This document shows positions 44,661 through 53,313 of a stretch of 64,000 nt of DNA, piece by piece. Both the position numbers and the translations under genes were made by a program. This stretch comes from Planctomycetota bacterium. GTDB taxonomy: Bacteria > Planctomycetota > PLA2. The stretch spans positions 62,001 to 126,000 of the forward strand of contig JAJFFF010000049.1 of the NCBI GenBank assembly GCA_021776785.1. The letters are read 5' to 3'. The first letter of the stretch is position 1; every line of letters begins with the position of its first letter. Below the pieces are notes generated by a model, which ran no database searches, had not been told where the DNA came from, and was given only the letters and a program-made list of their open reading frames with translations.

Positions 44661-45311
44661 ATGAGCGAACAACAGCCCGACAAGATCACGGTGCAAGCCA
44701 CGTTCGAAGAAGAACTTGCGGCGGATCGCGCTGTCATTGATTTCCAGATCGCAGGGGAGTCGTTTTGGAGTGGCGACGAAGCGTTAGCGCGCGCGCGTGA
44801 GGTGCGTGAGGTTGTCGACGCGCTGAAACAAACCGGGATCGCGGAGGCCGACATCACGCTGCGCGACGTCGTTGCGGAGACGCAAAAGGGCGTGTTTACC
44901 GACAGCTCTTCGGCGCGCTACACGCTGCGCGCGGTCTGCCGCGACCTAAACCGCGTCGCGGATGTGTTGGTCCAAGCCACGCGTCCGAAACATACGACGC
45001 TCTCAAGCGTCGATTGGCGTTTTCCGGACGATCCGGCTTTCGACGACGAACGCGTGGCGAAGGCGTTGGTGCGCGCCAACCGGCGGGCTGCCGTCATGGC
45101 CGAAGCGCTCGGTGTTGCGATCCGCGGTGTGATCTCGGCGCAGGCGCATCCATCGCATGGCGGTCCGGCCGCGCGCCCCTTGGCGTCGGGAGCCAACGTC
45201 CGACAAGTGGCGATGAGCACCTCGGATACGCTCGACATGGGTGTTGTGCGGACGACCAAGGTCGGTGCCCAGGCTCGCGTCGAGTACCGAATCGGTCCCA
45301 AGGACGCATAG
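44661..45311 (+). CDS. SIMPL domain (DUF541) protein
   Basis: 216 residues with the SIMPL fold: ITVQATFEEELAADRAVIDF (start of first half), a helix with LARAREVREVVDALKQ, AEADITLRDVVAE, ARYTLRAVCRDLNRVADVLV and the closing TTKVGAQARVEYRIG. The family occurs from bacteria to eukaryotes; its role is unclear (periplasmic stress or signal adaptor). No signal peptide is visible with the ATG at 44661, which is unusual for bacterial members. An earlier in-frame start at 44514 would add 49 residues that look non-coding. Confidence 0.85.
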   Translation: MSEQQPDKITVQATFEEELAADRAVIDFQIAGESFWSGDEALARAREVREVVDALKQTGIAEADITLRDVVAETQKGVFTDSSSARYTLRAVCRDLNRVADVLVQATRPKHTTLSSVDWRFPDDPAFDDERVAKALVRANRRAAVMAEALGVAIRGVISAQAHPSHGGPAARPLASGANVRQVAMSTSDTLDMGVVRTTKVGAQARVEYRIGPKDA

Positions 45312-45326
45312 CCGAATCGCCGCGCG

Positions 45327-47468
45327 CTATCGGCCGCGCGCTTTGGCGACCAAGTCCGGCATCCACGCTTTCTCAGACGCCATCTCTGCGCGCGCGGCTT
45401 TGCTGATCGGAACACCCCACGCTTCGAAGTACGGACCTAGGTCTCGGCCCACGCGCGTCGAAAACCGAGTCGCCCACTGATCGCGTTTTTGCTGTTCGGT
45501 CTTGGGCAGCTCTTCCTTGGGCGTATGGGCGTACGCCCGGAAGACATCCTGAAACGCCTCCCACCCGAACTCGCGTTGCAAGAAGATGTATGTCCACAGA
45601 GCGATGCCCGGATCGGATTGCCAGCGCTTGAAGTCGGGCTGCTTGAGATAGAGCAACGCGCGTGCACGCGCGTTGAGCGGCCACGAGTTTTTCTCGGGCG
45701 GAATGCCGCGTACCTTGTGCCCGACATAGAGACTAAACAGATTGCACGTGACTTCGGTCGTGCCGCGAAACGTCCACGCGGGACGTTGATGGTTGTGGCC
45801 GAGCTCGTGCCAAAAACCCCACCCCGGCGACTTCGACAGGTCGCTGGACTGCAGCAGAGGCAGATCGATAACTTGCGCCGAATGCACAAGCTGCATCATG
45901 ATCGGATAACCCGAGTGCAGCCAACCGACGCTGATCTGTCGATCCGCGACCATGCGTTGTGGAGCGCGCTCCAGCGGCTGCTGTCCCAAGTCCGCGTAGA
46001 GATCCAACACCTCGCTCCAAAACGTAAGCAGCGCTTGCGGGTCGTCGATCTTGCGCGCGTCCTCGCTGCGCACGGTCAAGATGATCTTGCTGTTGCCGAA
46101 CTCGGCCCACGGCGCCGGGTAGTGGCGGATCGTCTCCCGCCACGTTTTTAGATCGGTTTGGTTGTGCACAAACCACGGCGCGCGCGCCGCACCGAAGAAG
46201 GTAACGTCAAACGCTTCGCCTTTTTGGCCGCGCGGAACTTCGATGTACACCAGACCGCCGTGTTCGCTGGCGACATCGATTCGCGAGCCCTCTTGCAATC
46301 GAAAGCGCCGCGAGATCTCCGGATGGCGCGTCCAGTTCTTTTTTCCCCACAACACGTCGGAGTGCGCACCGATGCGTATCCAATAGCCCCTTGTCCGCGC
46401 GTTCCTGGGCCATTTCACGCTGATCGTCTCGCCCGGTGCTGCGTACAACCCCGTCGAGGTCCATCGCGGGATCGTTGGGTCTACGCGAACGGTTGCGCGC
46501 ACGCGTTCGCGGCTCGCCACGGCGCCGGGGAAGTTTTCCGACCACGGCGCGGCCTTCACTTTCGAAGCGGATTTCGTTCGCTCCTGTTCGTGATGCACGA
46601 GGAGCGCCAACCGTTCCATTCCCTGCTTGAGCGTGACCGGCTTCGCTTTCGTGGGAACCGGCCATGTTTCTGCGCGGCGCACCAACGCTTCGACCGCGCC
46701 GCGGAACGTGCGTTCCGACTGAGGCAAAGCTCGGTACGCGCTCATGACGAGCGAGATGTCGTGTGGGCCTGATTGCTTGGACAACTGCAACGCTTTCAGC
46801 GCGGCTCCCGCATGGCTCGGCTGCACTTGTTTGACGGGCAAGATGTCGCGCGCATACCCGTCGGCGAAGATCAATCCCATCGGCGCGAGGACCGCGTTCA
46901 GCCGGTAGTGATGAGCCAGCCGCAGCGAGGGGTTGAGTTGCTTCCACCCCCACACGAGGCCCGCCACAACAAGGCCGCCGCCCTGGCGCACAAAGGACTG
47001 CAGCGCTTTCTCGCCCTCGGGCCCAAAGCAATCGGCCCGGCCCATCCACAAGATCACGTCGATGCCTTCAAAATTGACGCCGTCTTGCGGCTGGATGACG
47101 TAGGCGAACTCGTTTAGGAGCGGCGCCAACTTATGGCGTCCGACTACGAGGATGCGCTGCCGTCCGCGACTCGCCCACTTCAACGCGTTGAGAAAGAGCT
47201 GCTCGGTGTCGTGTTGCGCCAACGTCGGCGGCGAGAAGTAGCCACGGTGGCCAAACGCGACAACGCGTCCCTTTCCGAACGTGGTCTGCGCGACAACGGG
47301 ATGCTGTGCGCCGTCCGCCATGGTCGTGGTCACAACGGAGCTGGCGTTTTTGTGCAAGAGCGCAAGGGGTCCCGGGATGCCCGGCTTACCGATGCGTTTG
47401 ACACCGACGGTCAGCGGCGCCGCGACGAGCGCCGTGCCCGTAAGGAGCAGAAAAAGGAAGACGCGCAT
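45327..47468 (-). CDS. M60-like metallopeptidase (TCAF-type architecture), exported
   Basis: 713 residues. Signal peptide (MRVFLFLLLTGTALVAAP). Residues about 40-250 look like a GATase/ThuA-like domain (TTFGKGRVVAFGHRGYFSPP, ILVVGRHKLAPLLNEFAYVI, IDVILWMGRADCFGPEGEKA), as in animal TRPM8-associated factors. A beta domain follows. The zinc protease (M60) is in the C-terminal half: HELGH (554-558) with extra GHNHQRP, and Glu572 in RGTTEVTCN. M60 enzymes cleave glycoproteins or mucins. Probably acts on host or environmental glycoproteins, or in envelope remodelling; the target is unknown. Start ATG 47468. Confidence 0.88.
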   Translation of the reverse strand: MRVFLFLLLTGTALVAAPLTVGVKRIGKPGIPGPLALLHKNASSVVTTTMADGAQHPVVAQTTFGKGRVVAFGHRGYFSPPTLAQHDTEQLFLNALKWASRGRQRILVVGRHKLAPLLNEFAYVIQPQDGVNFEGIDVILWMGRADCFGPEGEKALQSFVRQGGGLVVAGLVWGWKQLNPSLRLAHHYRLNAVLAPMGLIFADGYARDILPVKQVQPSHAGAALKALQLSKQSGPHDISLVMSAYRALPQSERTFRGAVEALVRRAETWPVPTKAKPVTLKQGMERLALLVHHEQERTKSASKVKAAPWSENFPGAVASRERVRATVRVDPTIPRWTSTGLYAAPGETISVKWPRNARTRGYWIRIGAHSDVLWGKKNWTRHPEISRRFRLQEGSRIDVASEHGGLVYIEVPRGQKGEAFDVTFFGAARAPWFVHNQTDLKTWRETIRHYPAPWAEFGNSKIILTVRSEDARKIDDPQALLTFWSEVLDLYADLGQQPLERAPQRMVADRQISVGWLHSGYPIMMQLVHSAQVIDLPLLQSSDLSKSPGWGFWHELGHNHQRPAWTFRGTTEVTCNLFSLYVGHKVRGIPPEKNSWPLNARARALLYLKQPDFKRWQSDPGIALWTYIFLQREFGWEAFQDVFRAYAHTPKEELPKTEQQKRDQWATRFSTRVGRDLGPYFEAWGVPISKAARAEMASEKAWMPDLVAKARGR

Positions 47469-47531
47469 GGCCGCACTCTACCAATCTCTGGACTGATTTA
47501 AGTCCCTGGGCCGATTCCGGTACTGGGCGAT

Positions 47532-48014
47532 TCAACGAGCTTCGACGACAAGTCGCTTGACGCGCACGGTCCACGGCACGCTTCGCAACGACGTGGCAAC
47601 CGGAATCGCGACTTGGTCTGCGCGCTGCGCGCGAAACCAAATGCCGCCCATCGGCGTGATCGCTTTCGCGCCGCGGGGTGTCGGCACCCACACCGCGCTC
47701 AAGACGCGCGTCTTCAACGGCGCCCACCGCTTCAGTGCATCCGGGAGCGGGAATTCTTTCTCGGAATCCGAAGATATGCCATGCCAGGTCGATCTTGTCA
47801 GCAACCGAATGCGTGTACCCGCTGGCCCGACCCCTGTTTTCGACTTCATGTCGACGGTGACCCAGTCCGCCGCGTCCACGACCGCGAGTTCACCGCTCAA
47901 TCGAAACGCCCACGTCTGCCCGGTCTGCAATACATTGACGGTGCGGACCGACTGCGCCCACACGCGACCGCCTCGTCCCGGATGTTCCCAAGTGCGGGCG
48001 CCGACCGGCACCAC
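47532..48014 (-). CDS. C-terminal part of a gene split by an in-frame TGA
   Basis: About 160 residues that continue, in the same frame, the protein ending at the TGA at 48033-48035. The sequence after the stop (RVLPNIVVPVGARTWEHPGR) goes on without a frame change into SVRTVNVLQTGQTWAFRLSG and ITPMGGIWFRAQRADQVA, ending VKRLVVEAR. No separate ribosome site or natural start is seen; the nearest in-frame GTG codons are at 48012-48014 and just downstream. The two parts are best read as one protein of 417 residues. See the neighbour for the alternative explanations. Confidence 0.6.
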   Translation of the reverse strand: MVPVGARTWEHPGRGGRVWAQSVRTVNVLQTGQTWAFRLSGELAVVDAADWVTVDMKSKTGVGPAGTRIRLLTRSTWHGISSDSEKEFPLPDALKRWAPLKTRVLSAVWVPTPRGAKAITPMGGIWFRAQRADQVAIPVATSLRSVPWTVRVKRLVVEAR

Positions 48015-48032
48015 GATGTTGGGGAGAACGCG

Positions 48033-48785
48033 TCACCCTTCGCCATCTTCGGCGTTATCAAAAATGGGCTTCGTCACGCCGAGGATCGGAACTTCCGGCA
48101 ACGTGCGCATCGTGATTCTCAACACGCCGGCGCGTTCGCCGTCTAGCGCATGCGCCGACAGTTGCACAAGGACGGGACCGGCAACGTGGGCGTTTTTGAG
48201 GCGCGGGAACTTCGACCCTAATACAATCGCGTCGCCCCGCACGCCCGCCGGCCAGGAAGAGATGGAACGAAACGTCTGATGATGCGGCTTGAGTCCAACA
48301 TGCGCCGCGCGCGCCAACGCCACGACCGCATCCCAGACCGAACCGGACTCGATTTTGACCGTGACGCGCGCGGTTCCCTCGTCGTCGGCGGTCACCAAAA
48401 AACCTGTGTGCGCGGTCAGTCGCGCGCACGCTTCGCGCAACGAAACGTCTTCGACAAAAAACCCGCGGAGCGCGCCCGGAAACGGATCCCAAAGGCTGGC
48501 GAGCGCGCGCCGGATCTGAGGATTGAGATCATTCGCGCGATGAAGCGTGAGAGGATACGCCTTGGGACCGAGCGCACGGAGACGATCCGTGGCGCGCCGA
48601 CGGACGCCGCTCTCGCGATGCGCCAATTGATCGATGAGCGTGTTGGTGTCTCCGCGGTTCCAGTCCTGATCGGCTAGGAACTTTGGCCCGAGCAGAGCCA
48701 GCCGCGGCGCCGGGCCGGGTCGCTCGCCATCCGATTGCGCCAGCAACGCGGATGCGACGAGCAAGAACGGAGCCAGCCAACGCAT
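48033..48785 (-). CDS. N-terminal part of an exported protein interrupted by an in-frame TGA
   Basis: 250 residues from ATG 48785, with a signal peptide (MRWLAPFLLVASALLAQS). A HEAT-like start (DTNTLIDQLAHRESGVRRRA) is followed by a domain with VSLREACARLTAHTGFLVTA, VTVKIESGSVWDAVVALARA. The frame meets TGA at 48033-48035 (DNAEDGEG, stop) and then continues in frame for about 165 codons. The base after the stop is C, a context known to favour readthrough. A C-to-T change in CGA (Arg), a real nonsense mutation, or a sequencing error would all explain it. Selenocysteine is unlikely, because no Cys is expected there. Confidence 0.7.
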   Translation of the reverse strand: MRWLAPFLLVASALLAQSDGERPGPAPRLALLGPKFLADQDWNRGDTNTLIDQLAHRESGVRRRATDRLRALGPKAYPLTLHRANDLNPQIRRALASLWDPFPGALRGFFVEDVSLREACARLTAHTGFLVTADDEGTARVTVKIESGSVWDAVVALARAAHVGLKPHHQTFRSISSWPAGVRGDAIVLGSKFPRLKNAHVAGPVLVQLSAHALDGERAGVLRITMRTLPEVPILGVTKPIFDNAEDGEG

Positions 48786-48851
48786 CGCTTCATGATACGA
48801 CCGCTGCGGTCTCATCGCGGAGAATTCGACCCGCTGGTCCTGTTTCACGAC

Positions 48852-49823
48852 ATGGGGCACAATGGGTTGGTGCGCCGCATCGCTGTCATCATTCCTGTCT
48901 TCAACCGGCGACGTCTCATCGTGGAAACGCTGCGCAGCGTCGCCGCGCAAACGGTCAAGCCGGATCGAATCATTGTCTTTGACGATGCCTCAACGGACGG
49001 GTCGGCGGCCGCTGTTGCGGACTGGATCGCTACGCAAGCGGACGGCTCGCGTTACGAGTTGATCGCGAGCGACCGCAACGTGGGTCCGTGCCACGCGCGC
49101 AACCGCGCCTTTGAACACGTCGACTGCGACCTGGTGGCCTTCCTCGATTCCGATGATCGCTGGCCGGCCGATTTTTTGGAGCGCACGTCCCTCGCTTTGC
49201 GCCAAAATCCCGGGGCCGTCGCCGCCACGACCGACATCGAAACGCATCGCGCGCGGGGACGTCACTTGCGCCGCCTCCATCGACTTCCCAAAGCGACCAA
49301 GCGCATGATCTTTGAAGATGCCGGGTTGGCTTCGGCGAGCCTTCTCGCCGCCGCGCCCGTGCGCGCCACGGGCGGCTTCGAACCTTCGTTTCTTTCCGGG
49401 CACGACTCGGTCCTGTTTCTCGCGCTCGCGCAAACAGGCCCCTGGTTGCACGTGCCCGGCGCCCCGATCCAAAAGTTTGAACTTCCGGCTGCGGAGGGAG
49501 CGGAAGGACGTCTTTCGACGCAGTTTCGCAACCCGTATCGCCAGTGGGCCCTCGCGCACGAGCGCATCGTGGAGCGCGCTCCCTTGATCGAGGGGATCTC
49601 CAAGGCGCAGTTGCGGCGATGGATGGCGGCGCGTTGGTATCGCGCCGGGCGATGGGAACGCCGCATGGGCCGGCGGCTCCGCGCCGCGGCGGCCTTTCAC
49701 CGGGCCGTGCGTTGGTCGCCCTTGCACCTGCGCGCCCGACGCGATGCGTGGCGTTCGCGCATGACCGGGAAACACGCGCGGCCCGCCGGCGCGCCCCCGA
49801 AACCCACGCGCGCTCGAGCCTGA
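48852..49823 (+). CDS. Glycosyltransferase family 2
   Basis: 323 residues. GT-A fold: VIIPVFNRRRLIVETLRSVA (start), VFDDASTDGSAAAV (nucleotide-binding), and the metal-binding DxD as LDSDDRWPADFLER (D99-x-D101). It transfers a sugar from an NDP-sugar to an unknown acceptor, probably in surface polysaccharide synthesis. The C-terminal 60 residues are very basic (RRMGRRLRAAAAFHRAVRW), possibly for membrane association. Start ATG 48852; GTG at 48870 is an alternative with a GGG nearby. Confidence 0.88.
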   Translation: MGHNGLVRRIAVIIPVFNRRRLIVETLRSVAAQTVKPDRIIVFDDASTDGSAAAVADWIATQADGSRYELIASDRNVGPCHARNRAFEHVDCDLVAFLDSDDRWPADFLERTSLALRQNPGAVAATTDIETHRARGRHLRRLHRLPKATKRMIFEDAGLASASLLAAAPVRATGGFEPSFLSGHDSVLFLALAQTGPWLHVPGAPIQKFELPAAEGAEGRLSTQFRNPYRQWALAHERIVERAPLIEGISKAQLRRWMAARWYRAGRWERRMGRRLRAAAAFHRAVRWSPLHLRARRDAWRSRMTGKHARPAGAPPKPTRARA

Positions 49824-49888
49824 ACTTCTTAGGCTGGCGGGGTACCGTGAGCGGCTGATCGGTACCCCCCGATCGAGAGGAGCACACC

Positions 49889-50788
49889 ATGCGTTGGAAG
49901 GGCAGACGACAAAGTACTAATGTCGAGGATCGACGCCGCGCTACGCCGGGCCGCAAGATGGCCATGGGCGGTGGCATCGGCGCGATCCTGATCGCGGTTA
50001 TTGCGGCGTTCATGGGCGGCGGCGACCTCAGTTCGGTGCTGCGCGCTGTTTTGGGCAACGCGACGAGCAATCGAGCACAGGGCGGAACGCAAACCAGCGA
50101 TCGCCCGCTCACCGCGCAGGACAAACGCCTCACCAACATGGTCAAGACCGTGCTTGCCGACACCGAAGACATCTGGACCGACTTGTTTCCGCCCCACTTC
50201 AAGCGGAAGTACGAAAAACCGGTGCTCGTCTTGTTCCACGACCGCGTGCAATGGGCGGGCGGCATCGCCGACAAAGCGATGGGTCCGTTCTACAGTCCGT
50301 CCGACAAAAAGATCTTCATCGACCTGAGCTTTTACAACGAGATGGATCGCAAGCTGAACGCGCCGGGTGACTTTGCCCAGGCCTACGTGTTGGCGCACGA
50401 GGTCGGCCATCACATGCAGAACCTGCTGGGCATCTCCGGAAGGGTGCATCAAGCCCGTTCGCGAGTGGGCAAGACGGAGTACAACCGACTGTCCGTGCGT
50501 CTCGAGTTGCAAGCCGACTTCTTCGCCGGCGTGTGGGCCCACCACGCCGAGAAACGCTATGAGTTCTTAGAACCCGGCGATATCGAGGAAGCTCTCAACG
50601 CGGCGGCGGCGATTGGCGACGACACATTGCAGAAAAAATCACGCGGCTACGCGGTCCCGGACTCCTTCACCCACGGGACATCGGCCCAACGCGTCGCATG
50701 GTTTCGCCACGGCTTTCGCACCGGCGATCCGACGGCGGGCAACACGTTTGACGAGGCCGTCTTTCGACGCATCGACCCGGGCGGCTAG
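49889..50788 (+). CDS. ypfJ: YpfJ-like putative neutral zinc metallopeptidase
   Basis: 299 residues. Short basic N-terminus, one membrane helix (about 28-42, GGGIGAILIAVIAAF), then a zinc-protease domain with HEVGHHMQNLL (HExxH 170-174) and NRLSVRLELQADFFAGVWAHHAE (further ligand Glu). The family layout (VEDRRR near the N-terminus, MGGGIG, GPFYSPSDKKIFIDLSFYNE) fits YpfJ (zinc_ribbon-less KPN_02809 type). Predicted to face the periplasm. Strong ribosome site GAGAGGAG before ATG 49889. Function is not established. Confidence 0.92.
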   Translation: MRWKGRRQSTNVEDRRRATPGRKMAMGGGIGAILIAVIAAFMGGGDLSSVLRAVLGNATSNRAQGGTQTSDRPLTAQDKRLTNMVKTVLADTEDIWTDLFPPHFKRKYEKPVLVLFHDRVQWAGGIADKAMGPFYSPSDKKIFIDLSFYNEMDRKLNAPGDFAQAYVLAHEVGHHMQNLLGISGRVHQARSRVGKTEYNRLSVRLELQADFFAGVWAHHAEKRYEFLEPGDIEEALNAAAAIGDDTLQKKSRGYAVPDSFTHGTSAQRVAWFRHGFRTGDPTAGNTFDEAVFRRIDPGG

Positions 50789-50814
50789 GTTCAACGTTCG
50801 CTTGAGAATGGGGC

Positions 50815-53262
50815 CTAGCGTTCGTCGAGCAAGTGGCGCACGAGGAACGCGTGGAGGCGCTTGGTCCCGTACGGCGTACCGCCCGCGCCGTGACCCGCAC
50901 TCGGCAAGAACACGAACTCGTGTGGGATCATGGCGCGGACCAGCGCGTCCACGACCTGAAACGTCGACGCCGGATCCACGTTCCGATCCATGCCGCCGAG
51001 GATCAACTGCAGCTTGCCTTTGACTCTGTGCGCTTGGACGACATTGGACTGCGCGGCGTAGTGCGGCCCGATCGGCCAACCCATCCAGAGCTCGTTCCAC
51101 CAGATCTTATCCATGCGGTTGTCATGGCAGCCGCAGTCCGCGGATGCGACTTTGTAGAAGTCGGGATGCGCAATCAGCGCGCGCATGGCGCTCTGGCCGC
51201 CGGCGGATCCGCCGTAGATCCCAACGCGGGTGAGATCCATGTGCGGGTAGCGCGCGGCCGCCGCGCGGATCCACGCGATACGATCGGGAAACCCGGAGTC
51301 CCCGAGGTTTTTCCAACACACGTCGTGAAACGCTTTGGAACGGTGCGACGTCCCCATGCCGTCGATCTGCACGACGATGAAACCGAGTTGCGCGACAGCG
51401 TGCGCCGACCGACCCGGCGCAAAACTCTTGGGCACATGCGCGCCATGCGGCCCCGCGTAGATTGCCTCGACGACGGGGTATTTCTTGTTCGGATTCAATC
51501 CGTTCGGGCGGTAGATGACGCCGTAGATGTCGGTCTTTCCGTCGCGTCCCTTGGCGACGAACCGTTCCGGGGCTTGCCACCCCCCAATCGCCAAGTCCAA
51601 CGCACCATCCCAGGGCAACTTGGCGACCGTTGCTCCCGTGTTGGCATCGCGCACCACGCGACGGGGCGGAAGGTTGACGCGCGACCAGGTGTCGATCAAG
51701 TAGCGCCCGGTCGGGGAACGGCTGACGCGGTGCGTGCCGTCGCCCTCCGTCAACACTTTTAGGTTGGACCCGTCGCGATCGACGCGGCAGTAGTGCAGGT
51801 AGTACGGATCTTGGTGCGGAACGATGCCACCCGCCCAGAACCAAACGTGCTTGCGGCCCACCCGCTCGACGCGTCGCACCGCCCACGGCCCCTTCGTCAG
51901 TTGGCGGATCACTTTGCCGGTCTTGAAGTCAAACACATAGAGGTGGTTAAACCCATCGCGTTCCGACATCCACAGCGCTTCGTTCTGTGCCTGATCGTGA
52001 TGGAGAAAAAGCTTCCCGGCGTAGTCGAGAAAGGTCTTGCTCGTCTCGTTGATCACGATGCGGGCTTTACCGGTCGTGGCCCGGATGGCAATCCACGTGA
52101 GCTGTTGATGGCCGCGCGCGTTGTATAAAACCGTGAATTCGCGCCCGTCTTTGGTCCATGCGTAGCGCGATAGATTCCATGCGTTAGCGCAGAGTCTTTC
52201 CGCAACCGGCCGCGCGGAGCGGCTCTTCGCGTCGATAAGCCACAACGTGACTTGGGGAACCGTGTCGCCCGGTTTTCGATACGGAATGTTGTGAATTTTT
52301 GGCGCGCCCTTGCCGTTGGGCGCCGGCTCGGTCAACTGAATCGTCCGCGTTTTCACCCGCTCCGTTTGCACCGCGATGAAGTGGCGCGAGTTGGGCGACC
52401 ACATCACGTACTCAAACGGGTTACCCGGAAATCCGGCGCGCGTGAGCCGATCGGCGCGGCCCGACTTCTGTTCCAAAATCACGTTGTCGCTGTGTATGAG
52501 AACCTCGTACTGGCCGTCCGGGGAGACGCCCGGATGAGACCGTGGCTCCTTCATCTTGGGCGGCACGTGGGCAATGCGCGCGATCGCCGGTTCCTTCGCC
52601 GCGCGGTAGTACGCGATGGGACCAGCGCTGTCGCGGGCGACCCACGCGTGCCCAGCGTACGAATGCTGCACGCGATGGGCGCCGGGCGCGAGTGTTCCGT
52701 ACGCGGCTTCGCCGCCGCTCGCGCGGATCCAATGCAGCGACACGGGCTTGTCGGTGGTGTTGACAAAACAGATGGCCGATGCACCGCGGCCCGCGTGAGA
52801 ACGAAGGCCGGCGGCGGCGGGTGCAAGAACGAACCGGTCGGCTTTTTCCAACGGCCACGCCGCGAGCTGCTCGGTCTTGTTCGACCAGCGCAAGAGTTCA
52901 AACGGCGCGTCGATCCACAAATAGACGTCGGATCCGTCCAGGTCCAAACGACGAATCGGAAGCCGCTGGTGCGTGGCCGCTCGACCGCGTTGGCGCAGCG
53001 CCGCCGCCAGTTTCTCGTGGGAAAACAGCGGGCTCGATTGGCGCGTGCGCAGGTCGAGCAACATGTACCGCGTTGCGCCATCGAGCCGCTCGCGGAACCA
53101 AAGTCCCTTGTCACCGGCGAGCCATCGCGGCTGCAGGTTCTGGCTGCGGTAGCGCGCGCGCGCCCAAGCCGAAAAGCTCTTGGCGCGCTCCAAACGCGCG
53201 TCGGGTTCGCCCGCGCCCGCGGGCCCGACAAGCAAGAGAAGAATCGCGAGAGCGCGCACCAT
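50815..53262 (-). CDS. S9 family prolyl oligopeptidase/dipeptidyl-peptidase IV-like, with VHL-like domain
   Basis: 815 residues. Signal peptide (ALAILLLLVGPAGAGEP). The N-terminal DPPIV propeller (about 40-560) contains an insert at about 160-222, ICFVNTTDKPVSLHWIRASG, YGTLAPGAHRVQHSYAGHAW, which reads as a von Hippel-Lindau beta domain. The C-terminal catalytic domain has nucleophile GGSAGG (Ser686), Asp759 (GGMDRNV) and His791 (SAGHGAGG). It should cleave Xaa-Pro or similar from peptide N-termini. Likely periplasmic or secreted. Start ATG 53262. It is the first exported peptidase after a convergent ypfJ-like gene. Confidence 0.9.
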   Translation of the reverse strand: MVRALAILLLLVGPAGAGEPDARLERAKSFSAWARARYRSQNLQPRWLAGDKGLWFRERLDGATRYMLLDLRTRQSSPLFSHEKLAAALRQRGRAATHQRLPIRRLDLDGSDVYLWIDAPFELLRWSNKTEQLAAWPLEKADRFVLAPAAAGLRSHAGRGASAICFVNTTDKPVSLHWIRASGGEAAYGTLAPGAHRVQHSYAGHAWVARDSAGPIAYYRAAKEPAIARIAHVPPKMKEPRSHPGVSPDGQYEVLIHSDNVILEQKSGRADRLTRAGFPGNPFEYVMWSPNSRHFIAVQTERVKTRTIQLTEPAPNGKGAPKIHNIPYRKPGDTVPQVTLWLIDAKSRSARPVAERLCANAWNLSRYAWTKDGREFTVLYNARGHQQLTWIAIRATTGKARIVINETSKTFLDYAGKLFLHHDQAQNEALWMSERDGFNHLYVFDFKTGKVIRQLTKGPWAVRRVERVGRKHVWFWAGGIVPHQDPYYLHYCRVDRDGSNLKVLTEGDGTHRVSRSPTGRYLIDTWSRVNLPPRRVVRDANTGATVAKLPWDGALDLAIGGWQAPERFVAKGRDGKTDIYGVIYRPNGLNPNKKYPVVEAIYAGPHGAHVPKSFAPGRSAHAVAQLGFIVVQIDGMGTSHRSKAFHDVCWKNLGDSGFPDRIAWIRAAAARYPHMDLTRVGIYGGSAGGQSAMRALIAHPDFYKVASADCGCHDNRMDKIWWNELWMGWPIGPHYAAQSNVVQAHRVKGKLQLILGGMDRNVDPASTFQVVDALVRAMIPHEFVFLPSAGHGAGGTPYGTKRLHAFLVRHLLDER

Positions 53263-53313
53263 GCGGGCAGTGTATCCGCCCAAGCGTTGTTATGGTCCGC
53301 GCTCCCGCTCGAC

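Noticed and set aside
48033..48035. Selenocysteine at this in-frame TGA
   Set aside because: A GC-rich hairpin is present downstream, but no conserved Cys is expected and the local wording (EDGEG, RVLPN) suggests an Arg or Trp; nonsense or readthrough fits better.
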